From UBA6912 sp963792895 (GTDB lineage: Bacteria > Actinomycetota > Acidimicrobiia > Spongiisociales > UBA5794), in NCBI GenBank assembly GCA_963792895.1, contig CAWBYA010000007.1:558001-622000 (forward strand): 64,000 bases of DNA, in the 5' to 3' direction. The position numbers were made by a program, and so were the translations under genes. This document shows, in pieces, positions 25,801-34,200 of the stretch. The notes under the pieces were generated by a model that worked only from the letters and a program-made list of their open reading frames with translations, was not told the DNA's origin and made no database searches. Positions within the stretch are counted from its first letter, which is position 1, and every line of letters starts with the position of its first letter.

Positions 25801-26359
25801 ATGCATGAGGTGCAGGCCGGGTGTACGAGTCGGGGGAGGGCACGGACTCTTCGGTCTCCGGGTCGACGTACCAGAAGCCCTGGGGGGTGCCCGTGATGTC
25901 GTACATGTGGTTGAGGCCGGTGTTGAACCACTGGGGCGAGTTCGGCGCCGCCATCTGGTGGAGGAGCATGTAGGCGAGCTCGTCTTCGAACGCATCTGCG
26001 TCCTCGGCCGCGGCGAAGTAGTCGTTGGTCGCTCCCCACCATCTCCAGGTGGCGGCAAGCCGTTTGATGACCTGGCGGGCGGACGTCTCCGAACCGGTGA
26101 CCTGGTTGCCCTCTTCGTCGAGTATCGGGTCGCCGTCGGCATCGAACTGGGGGACGCCTGCCTTCCTGAAGTACTTCGAGACCATGATGTCTGCTGCGAC
26201 CTGCGACCACTGCGCAGGCACTTCGGCACCCTTCATCTCGAAAACCACCGAGCCATCCGGATTTGCGATCCGGCTGTCCCGATGCGACCACTCGACGGTG
26301 TCGTAGGGGTCCTGGCCCTCCGACGTGAATCTCCGCTCGATCCGCAGACCGTTGGCCAT
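22849..26359 (-). CDS. nrdJ: Vitamin B12-dependent (class II) ribonucleoside-diphosphate reductase, one apparent frameshift
   Basis: Makes deoxyribonucleotides from ribonucleotides with adenosylcobalamin as radical source. About 1,169 residues once one base is removed. The N-terminus is MANGLRIERRFTSEGQDPYD; the active site has NPCSEYMFLDNTACNLAS and LAPTGTIGLLMDCDTTG. The C-terminal zinc-ribbon/redox tail (CDTCGHITVRNGSCYRCLNC) is in another frame. Deleting one G from the run of six at 23126-23131 joins the two frames through SPPPQGAGEAPPARRR. That run sits in a hairpin whose other arm has only five C, so a base-call error is likely. GGGAGGGAGAG before the ATG gives strong translation. No NrdR regulator gene is adjacent. 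Confidence 0.93.
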
Positions 26360-26432
26360 GCTCTCTCCCTCCCGAGGGGTTGCGGCGCCCAGCCCTGAGC
26401 GCCCTCGTTATCCACAAAGATGTCCACACCTA

Positions 26433-26474
26433 CAACATCTTGGGGTGGGGAAGTGTGTCAGGCCCTAGATGTTG
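26433..26474 (-). promoter_or_regulatory. Paired inverted boxes in the nrdJ leader, NrdR-like
   Basis: CAACATCTTGGG (26433-26444) and CCCTAGATGTTG (26463-26474) are inverted copies with one mismatch, with centres 30 bases apart, close to three helix turns. NrdR, the repressor of ribonucleotide reductase genes, binds paired boxes with this spacing. They lie just downstream of the predicted promoter. The individual boxes match the NrdR consensus only loosely, so the name is tentative. Confidence 0.45.
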
Positions 26475-26487
26475 CGCAAGGAACATG

Positions 26488-26517
26488 ATTGTAGTTACAC
26501 GGCTGTAACTACGTCAA
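26488..26517 (-). promoter_or_regulatory. nrdJ promoter with embedded palindromic operator
   Basis: On the minus strand, TTGACG (26512-26517) and TACAAT (26488-26493) are separated by 18 bases, a near-ideal housekeeping sigma promoter. A perfect nine-base inverted repeat, GTAGTTACA and TGTAACTAC with four bases between (26491-26512), fills the spacer, so a dimeric repressor bound there would block polymerase. Transcription would start near 26480, leaving a ~120-base leader before nrdJ. Confidence 0.65.
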
Positions 26518-26593
26518 GCGTATTCCCACGCGTCGCTCCGGCGTGTTGTCACCGGGGAAGTGCGCAGTTTCTACTGCCCACACCCCGCAACGA

Positions 26594-27530
26594 TCAAACC
26601 AAGCGCGTGGTTTTGTTTCGCGCGTGCTCCCGAGATTTCGCGAGACTCCGCCCGGTCGCAGCGTTGGATGGGCGGAGGTTTGCGATCCAGGACACATCTG
26701 CCCTAGATGCCCTTCCGCATCGCGGGCGCTGTACTCGCGGTACCCGTACGGCTGGTCGACTGGCCGGTACACGATGTCTGCGCCGTGAGCCTGGGCATGG
26801 GCGAAGTACGTATCGAGGTCGTCGCCGAGGACCGACACCGTGACCGTCGCGGCGCCGAGCGAGCGCGGGAGACAGTTGGTGTTCACTCGATTCGGGATGG
26901 AGCCACACGAGGCCGTCACCGGCTTGGATCTCCGCGTGGACGGCATGGCCCGTCTCCATATCTCCCGACCTGGGCGGGACCGAAGCCGAATACACGCTCC
27001 AGATACGCGACGGCAGATTCGATGTCGGCGTAGACGAGGGTCGAGATTCGGCGCTGCACATTCGTATCGAGCATGGTCATTTCCTCCAGGATGGTGAGCA
27101 GGTCTTCGGTTGACCCGCCATCGCCGATTTCGAGGGAGGCGAGCAGGTGCACCAATCGACCGTGGAGACGCGGCTCGCCGTCGAGTCGCCGCTCCAGGGC
27201 TCGGACGTGCGTCGCAACGGTCGCTCTCGTGTTCCATTCCGGGCATCGAGGGCCCTGTGGATCTCGGCCAGAGGGGCACATCTGGCGCAGCAGCGTGATG
27301 CGATACAGGCGTTCGATTTCCTTGCCATGACCCTGAACCACGACCTCATGCCCCGTGAGGTGCAAGGACATTCTTGGAGGCGAGGTATGCCATCTGTCCA
27401 GGCTGGTCGACTCGGTGCACCTCGCAATCCACCGATCGCGCTCGGCGCCGGTGAGCGGCTCTTCGAAGATCTCGACCCGCGATCGCTGCTCGATCGCAGA
27501 ACGGGTAGTCACGGGCTCCGTCACCCGCAT
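26594..27530 (-). pseudogene. Frame-broken MerR-type regulator fused to a VOC (glyoxalase-like) domain
   Basis: Pieces in three frames fit one ~300-residue protein. The N-terminal part from ATG 27530 is poor, but GKEIERLYRITLLRQM, LAEIHRALD and PEWNTRATVATHVRALERR are the second half of a MerR-type regulator. The linker EEMTMLDTNVQRRISTLVYA leads without a stop into a VOC domain (DIESAVAYLERVFGFGP, then METGHAVHAEIQAGDGLVWL, then VDQPYGYREYSARDAEGHL). MerR-VOC fusions with this linker occur in other actinobacteria. At least four frame changes are needed. A ribosome site and ATG at 27080 could instead start the VOC part alone. Sequencing errors or decay are both possible. Confidence 0.55.
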
Positions 27531-27559
27531 CGTCAGGCCCGTGCGCCCGATCCGGGTCT

Positions 27560-27925
27560 TCAGTCGCCGCCGGTGATCGCCGAACCAAACCGGATGAGGT
27601 TCGCATCCCGATCGAGGCATGCGCCCTCCCGCAATCCGTAGCTCGTGTCGGTCGGCTCGACGAGTCGCCCGTCGAGCCCCGCACGGCTCCATTCGTCGTA
27701 GAGGGCGTCTGCGTCGTCGACGTAGAGGTACACCGCAGACATGTTCCGCCTCGGTTTCAGATCGTCCACCTGTGCGAGGTGGAACTCGATGCCATCCCGC
27801 TGTGCGAAGGCATACGCCTCCGGGCCCTCGTAGCGGGTGACGGTGAACCCGAGCCTGCGGTAGTGCTCGACGGCCAGGTCGATGTCCCTGACGGGGAAGA
27901 CGGGTGCGAGACGTATGAAGCCCAT
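27560..27925 (-). CDS. VOC family protein (bleomycin-resistance/glyoxalase-like)
   Basis: 121 residues, one complete VOC fold: FIRLAPVFPVRDIDLAVEHY, LGFTVTRYEGPEAYAFAQRD, GIEFHLAQVDD, AVYLYVDDADALYDEWSRAG and SYGLREGACLDRDANLIRFG. The family either sequesters bleomycin-like drugs or catalyses metal-dependent reactions; substrate unknown. Its ATG overlaps the stop of the upstream epimerase (TGATG), so the two are translationally coupled. Confidence 0.88.
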   Translation of the reverse strand: MGFIRLAPVFPVRDIDLAVEHYRRLGFTVTRYEGPEAYAFAQRDGIEFHLAQVDDLKPRRNMSAVYLYVDDADALYDEWSRAGLDGRLVEPTDTSYGLREGACLDRDANLIRFGSAITGGD

Positions 27926-28920
27926 CAGGAAACCGTAGCGCTTGTCTCACGGTTGGGATGGGGCCACGTGCCGAGGGCGGCGTTCACAGACCGTCGGTGA
28001 AACCTAGGCGCCAGCTCGGGAATCGGAGGTTCCCAGTCGAGGTCGTGCATAGCTTTGGTGTTGGAGGCGCCGCGAATTCCGGTCATGAACTGGACGCCGA
28101 GCTCACCGATCAGAGGCCGGGCCACCCAGGTGGGGATCCGCAGCGGGCGCTTGGCGCCGATGGCTGCCGCAAGGTAGGGCAGCCAGAGCGAGACGGGGGC
28201 GGGATCGTCGTCGACGACGTTGTAAAGGCCGGGCTCGCCGTGGTCGAGCGCTTGCACTGCGGCGGCAGCCGCGTCTTCGACGTGCACGAACGACCAGATG
28301 CCGCTTCCCCTACCGACGATGGGCAGTCTGCGTGTGGCAATCATGTCGTACAGCTCGCCCCCAAGGCCGAGCGACGTGCCGGGGCCGTAGAGGTTGCCGT
28401 AGCGGAGCACGACACCATCGACGCCTGTTGCGTCGGCGACGCTTGTTTCCAAGGAGGCGATGGCAGCCAAGGTCTGTTCCGAGCCTGGAATGGGGTGCGG
28501 GTCGAGCGGATCGGTCTCGCTCTTCACCGGGCCGCCGGTTCGCGGATTGGTCCATCCGGTGAAGCTCTGTGCGATGAACCGGCGACTCCCAACTTCCATG
28601 GCCGCCCGAAGAAGGTGGTCGAGTCCCTCGGTCCGCAGCCGGTTGGTGAGGGCGAATCCCCGATCGACGTGCTTCAGGTTGATCGATCCGATAGCCGTGA
28701 GTTGGTGGATCACGACGGCGGGAGTTGCGTCACGGACGACTCGCGTGACCGATGACGCATCGAGGGCATCCATGATCACGCCGGCTGCGCCGGTCGCGGC
28801 GATGGCCGCAGCACCGGCATTCGTACGGCTGGTGCCGGTCACGGTATGGCCGGCGGCGACCAGCAGAGGCACGAGTCGTCTGCCGACTACTCCGCTTGCG
28901 CCCGCCACGAGAACTCGCAC
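27925..28920 (-). CDS. NAD-dependent epimerase/dehydratase family protein
   Basis: 331-residue extended SDR protein with the Rossmann motif at the very start (VRVLVAGASGVVGRRLV) and later LRYGNLYGPGTSLG and SFVHVEDAAAAAVQAL, typical of sugar-nucleotide epimerases and related reductases. The usual YxxxK catalytic pair is not obvious (SFTGWTNPRTGG stands near that place), so it may be atypical. GTG 28920 with AGGAAGG before it is preferred over ATG 28947. The open frame continues far upstream into the OmpA-like gene only because of a frame error there. Confidence 0.88.
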   Translation of the reverse strand: MRVLVAGASGVVGRRLVPLLVAAGHTVTGTSRTNAGAAAIAATGAAGVIMDALDASSVTRVVRDATPAVVIHQLTAIGSINLKHVDRGFALTNRLRTEGLDHLLRAAMEVGSRRFIAQSFTGWTNPRTGGPVKSETDPLDPHPIPGSEQTLAAIASLETSVADATGVDGVVLRYGNLYGPGTSLGLGGELYDMIATRRLPIVGRGSGIWSFVHVEDAAAAAVQALDHGEPGLYNVVDDDPAPVSLWLPYLAAAIGAKRPLRIPTWVARPLIGELGVQFMTGIRGASNTKAMHDLDWEPPIPELAPRFHRRSVNAALGTWPHPNRETSATVS

Positions 28921-29009
28921 CGTGGACCTTCCTGTCAGATGACGCATGTATACCCGCTGACGAGAGGGTCTCGGTCGATGTGCGAAGAGTGCCGCCGGGT
29001 CGCGCACGG

Positions 29010-29503
29010 CTACTGGAGGGTGAACTCCACGCGGCGATTGCGGGCTCGGCCTTCGTCGGTAGCGTTCGACGCCCTCGGTGCCGCCTCGCCGAAGCCCCGC
29101 GCGATACAACTGGGTCCCGATGACGCCCCGGTCCTCGAGATAGGCAACGACCGCCTCGGCGCGGCGCAGGCTGAGCGCCCGGTTGTACTCGGCATCGCCG
29201 GTCGAGTCGGCGTGGCCGTCGACGAACACACCAAAGTCGGGATGAGCGCCGACGAGATCGGCGACCTCGTCGAGAACGACGGCGCCAGACGGAAGGATCA
29301 CGGCGCTCCGGTAGGCGAAGAGCACGTCGCCGTCGACCGTCAACTCTTCGAGATCGTGGGCCAGCGCATCGCGCTCGAAGTGGGGAACCGGAATCGGGAA
29401 CCGTCCGGTGCGGGCGAAGTACAGGAAAGCCGCAACCGCCCAAACGGCGACGACGACAATGAGCGTGGCAATGAGTACCCGGCGCGGGGTCTGGGCGCTC
29501 CAT
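29010..29503 (-). CDS. Membrane-anchored OmpA-like domain protein with two apparent frameshifts
   Basis: About 163 residues when repaired. From ATG 29503 it reads MERPDPAP, then after a shift near 29480 a membrane anchor (VLIATLIVVVAVWAVAAF), then the OmpA peptidoglycan-binding domain (FAYRSAVILPSGAVVLDEVA, FVDGHADSTGDAEYNRALS, RRAEAVVAYLEDRGV) and after a second shift near 29105 the family end GFGEAAPRASNATDEGRARN with VEFTL. The span is two bases over a multiple of three, matching two extra bases. The domain would hold the protein to the cell wall. It is divergent from the MFS gene. Confidence 0.72.
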
Positions 29504-29579
29504 GCCTACCCGGTCGGCACAGCCCTTCGAAGAAGAAGGAGCGTCCCAGACAAGCTGGGCATGGCGTAGCCTCCGGCCG

Positions 29580-30835
29580 GTGACAGACGGCGCTCGATCG
29601 GTGCAGCGGACCTACCTGCTTCTCACGCTCTTGTCCACGCTTGCGGCGTCGTTCATCTGGGGCATCAATACCCTGTTCCTGCTCGACGCCGGGTTGAGCA
29701 ACACGGAGGCGTTCGCCGCCAACGCGTTCTTCGCACTGGGCCAGGTGGTCTTCGAGGTTCCAACGGGAGTGGTCGCCGACACCGTGGGGCGGCGTGCCTC
29801 GTACCTCCTCGGGGCGGGCACGCTCCTCGTGTCGACCCTGATCTACTTGCTCATGTGGCAGCTCGAGGCGCCCCTGTGGGGCTGGGCGATAGCGTCGCTC
29901 ACGATCGGCCTCGGTTTCACCTTCTTCTCGGGCGCCGTCGAAGCGTGGCTGGTCGACGCACTGGCCTTCACGCAGTTCGAGGGCAGCTTGGAGAGCGTCT
30001 TCGCCAAGGGCCAGGTCGTCACAGGGGGAGCGATGCTCACCGGATCGATCGCCGGCGGCTTCATCGCCCAGGCCACCAACCTCGGGGTGCCGTACGTCGT
30101 CCGTGCCGGCGTGCTCGGCGCAACGCTGGTCACCGCCTGGCTGATGATGAAGGACATCGGGTTCACGCCCGAACGGTCGGCCGGACCGATCGCCGAGGTG
30201 CGCCGGGTCGCTCACCGCGTCGGTGGACGCCGGGTGGCGCAAGCGCCCCGTCCGCTGGCTGATGCTGGCTTCGCCGTTCTCGATGGGTGTGGGCATCTAC
30301 GCGTTCTATGCGATGCAGCCCTACCTGCTGGAGCTGTACGGGAACGAGCAGGCGTTCGGCGTTGCCGGTATCGCTGCCGCCGTCGTCGCCGGCGCCCAGA
30401 TCGCCGGCGGGCTCGTGGTGCCGTGGGTGCGGCGGATGTTTCGGCGCAGGACCGATGCGCTGCTCCTCGGCGCAGTTGTCAGCACGGCGGCGCTGCTCGC
30501 CATCGGCCTCACGTCGAGCTTCGCGGTTGCCATCGCACTGCTCGTCGTCTGGGCGCTCACCTTCTCGGCCACCCTGCCGATGCGCCAGGCGTACCTCAAC
30601 GGCCTCATCCCCTCACGAGCAGCGAGCCACGGTCTTGTCGTTCGATGCGCTGATGGGCTCGGCGGGTGGCGTGGTCGTCCAGCCTGCGCTCGGTCGGGTC
30701 GCCGACGTCTGGAGCTACGGCGCCTCGTACGTCGTCTCGGCAGCCGTCCAGGTGGTCGCCGTTCCTTTCATCGCGCTGGCGCGCCGAGAGAAGGCCGAGT
30801 CCGACCCCATCGATGCGCTGGTGCGCGACGCCTGA
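29580..30835 (+). CDS. MFS transporter with two apparent frameshifts
   Basis: About 417 residues and 12 membrane helices when repaired. Part one from GTG 29580 includes LLTLLSTLAASFIWGINTLF and the MFS loop motif GVVADTVGRRASYLLGAG. Near 30215 the frame moves to LMLASPFSMGVGIYAFYAMQ and on to LTFSATLPMRQAYLNGLIP. Near 30619 it moves again to RATVLSFDALMGSAGG and ends ALARREKAESDPIDALVRDA. The span is two bases over a multiple of three, so two inserted bases suffice. It exports or imports an unknown small molecule. As the sequence stands the protein would be truncated. Confidence 0.75.
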
Positions 30836-30902
30836 TCGGGATCGTCGCAGCTCGAGTGCTTTGGAGTCGCCGGCAGCTGCTGGTGAAATCAGTGTGTGCA
30901 TC

Positions 30903-30943
30903 ATGTGAGTGGTCTGTGAGCTACATGTGATGTTGTCGTGACT
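30903..30943 (+). promoter_or_regulatory. CATGTGA repeats upstream of giant gene 1
   Basis: The 387-base gap before giant gene 1 has no gene that I can support. Within it CATGTGA occurs at 30903 and 30925, the second as CATGTGA-N3-T-N3-GTGAC (30925-30943). The same 19-base pattern lies upstream of giant gene 2. It may be a shared regulator site; no clear -35/-10 pair was found here. Confidence 0.35.
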
Positions 30944-31262
30944 CGTCTCAGCCGGGTGCTGCTGGGGCCCGGTCGTCGACATACGACCCCACCTCGGTAC
31001 ACCGTCGACGGCTGCGTCTCCTTGAACGCTCCCCGGTTTGGCCGACGGACCGACCGGGCTGTCTTGTGTGAGCACCACACGGTCGCAGGGGAAATCAGGG
31101 GCACGAGCACATATCATGATCACAAGGAACACCGCATCAGGCGGGAAGTACGAATGGCGCGCGGCTCTTGGCCGCGCCGTCGACGCGCATCTCTGCGGAG
31201 TCAACCGGCTGAGAACTCACCTATGAGCAACGGCAAGGTCCTTCGCGCTGGCGCTTGCCGTC

Positions 31263-34200
31263 TTGATGTTGGCCTCGACCCTCGTGCTTCAGCCCGCGGC
31301 TGCGATCGCCGGCACGATCCCCGAGACGTCATCGGCCACGACGATTCCGGCAGGCTCGTACATCATCGATATGGGCGTCCAGCCACAGACCAAGGAGAAC
31401 GCCCTCAAGCCGTACGGACTCGTCTACGAGTTGATGATCGTCCACCGCGTGCCCGTGATGTGGGTGATCAACGACGCCAAGGTGAAGGACGGTGTCGACT
31501 TCTCGTACAACGGCAAGGACTACAAAGGGGGCGCCTTCATCGTCTCGGCGTCCTTCGCCGCCGATGCCGCCCCTGTCATCGCCGCATGGAAGGCGGCGCA
31601 CCCGACCATGGTCGTCGACGGTCCCACGACTACCGCGTTCCAGGCACCGGTGTTCGAGACGCTCACCAACTGGCCCAACGCCGTCCTCGATGCCAAGAAC
31701 GGCAGCATCGCCCAGGGCTACTTCGTCAACGCCGGCATCCCGCAGACCGCCACGGCAGGGGACGGGAGCACGAAGGTCGCCTACCAGTTCAAGGACCCGT
31801 CCGAGCTCAGCGCCTGCGACGACATCTACGTCATGCCGCACGCCGACCCCGAGTGGGAGACGCACTCCAACCTCGTCACGTTCAACGAGGGCGGCGGCTT
31901 CATCTGGGCGGCGTGCCACGCCGTCTCTGTGCTCGAGAACGTTGCCGATCCAAGCGATCCAAACCCCGATCCGGAGATGAACTTCCTGTCGACCGCAGGT
32001 CTCCTCGACTTTGGCGACCACGACGACGGCACGCTCCCCTACACGTACGCCGCCAGCCAAGGTGGCGACCCGATCATGCAATTCCTCGGGACGATCGATG
32101 CAGCCACGACAAACGGCTCCGAGCAGATCTTCCTGCCGAGCGCGACGTCGGCGTGGCGCCCGACCACGAAGGTCCTGGCCTGGGATCCCGACCACCCCGA
32201 CCTCGCCAGCCAAGGCGGAGTATCGCCCGGCGAGGCTTCTGTGCTCGTCTACGGAAGGGGCTTCGGCGACCCGAACAACGGCCTCGTCATGTACGAGGGT
32301 GGCCACAGCCACAACAAGGGGAGCGCGGCCGACGTCGCCGCTCAGCGAGCCTTCTTCAACCTTCAACTCACGACGGGCATCGACCGCGGCGTGTCCGTCG
32401 ACGTGACGGTCCCGGCGAGCGTCGCCAACGGCGACACCGTGCCGGTCTTGGCCGAGGTGAGCGGTGGCCACCCAGCCTACGAATGGCAGTGGGTCTCCAC
32501 CTGTGGCGGCAGCTTCGCGCAGCCGACCGGGATGATGAACGACCCAGGCACCGTCTCGACGACGTTCACGGCGCCGAGCGGTGCGTCCGAGTGCGTCATC
32601 AGGCTGATCGTCGACGACACCTGCTCCCGCTTCGCCTTCGACGCCGAGGGCTTCGAGGTCGTAGAGCTCGCCGACCTGGCGCTGACGAAAGACGACGGGC
32701 TCACCGCCATTGCTTCCGGCTCCAACACCACGTACACGCTCACCGTATCCAACGCCGGCCCGGGTGTCGCCACCAGCACGCTGACGGTGGATTCGCTTCC
32801 TGCAGGCGCGTCGTTCGTCTCGGCGGCGCCGAGTCAGGGCACGTGCACGTTCGACGGCGCCAACGTCAACTGCGAGCTCGGTGACGTCGGCGTCGGCGGG
32901 ACGGCCACCGTGGACATCACGGCTCACATCGACACTGCGTTCTCGGGAACGATGACCAACACGGCAACGGTGTCGTCGGCCCAAGCCGATCCAGACCCGT
33001 CGAACAACTCTGCCTCAGACGACACCGAGGTCGGCTTCAACGGATTGCGCATCGATGTGGTCCCGAATCCGTCGTCCATCGACGTCACCCAGGTGCCGGT
33101 CGCCGTCACCTACACATACACGGTGAGCAACATCGGACCGAACGAGTTGACGAGCCTGGCGGTGGGCGACGACACGTGTGCGACTGTCACACCGATCGAA
33201 GGCCCACCCGGCATCAACGTGGGAGACACCGACGCCGATGGCGCCCTCGACCCCGGTGAGGAGTGGCTGTTCGAGTGCACCACGCCGATCAGTGCCGACA
33301 CCGACAACGTTGCGACAGCAACGGCGGTCGATCCCGTGGTTGGTCCGGTCGACGCCACCGACACCGCCCACGTCGAGGTCATCGCCCCGGACCTCGACAT
33401 CACCAAGACGCCGGACAACGGCCAGCACCCCGATGGCGGTGACGTGGTGTTCGAGATCACGGTCACCAACTCGGGCGACGTGGCGCTGTTCGCCGTCGAG
33501 GTGTCCGACGCGCAGGCACCCGGCTGTGCGCGCTACCTGGGCAACATGGCGCCCGGTGCCACGGTCACGTACTCCTGCTCGATCAGCCCGGCGCCCGCTC
33601 CCGGAACCTCTGGGGTGAACACGGCCACCGTCACCGCCGTCGGCCCCAGTGGGGCGACGCTCACCCGCAGCGACGACGCCGTCTACACCGTGATCGATCG
33701 AGCCCTCGGCATCACCAAGGTGCCCGTCGACTGCGCCACCGAGGCGCCGCTCACCAACGTCGAGGCCTACCCCGGCGACACCGTGTGCTACCGCATCGTC
33801 GTGCAGAACACCGGGTCGACGGCACAGACGGACGTCACCCTCAGCGACGTGCTCCCCAACGGGTTGAGCCCCGTCTCTGCCGAGGTCACCGCACCCGTCG
33901 ATCTGATCTCCGACGACTTCAACGACGACCTGAAGGGCACCGACTTCTACACCTCCGGGCTCACCGAGTTCGGCGACGACAACAAGGCCGGCTCCGGGGA
34001 CATCAAGGTGACCGACCACACCACAGGGTCGTGCTCCCAGGACACCGAGGACTGCGCCCTCAAGCTCGACCAGGACGCCAACGGCGTGCAATGGCAGCGA
34101 GACCTCACCTCGGTCGCCACCGTCGACATCGCCCTCGAGTGGAACGTCCACAAGAACGATTCCGTCGCCGGCTCGTGGTCGGTGGCCTGCTGGACCGGGT

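Noticed and set aside
26360..26487. A cobalamin riboswitch in the nrdJ leader
   Set aside because: The predicted leader is only about 120 bases and I see no B12-box-like sequence; the structure there is explained by operator palindromes.
30938..32884. A 648-codon plus-strand frame at the start of giant gene 1
   Set aside because: Apart from the first few codons at 31223 (MSNGKV), its translation is Arg/His-rich without domains; the neighbouring frame carries the signal peptide and domains.
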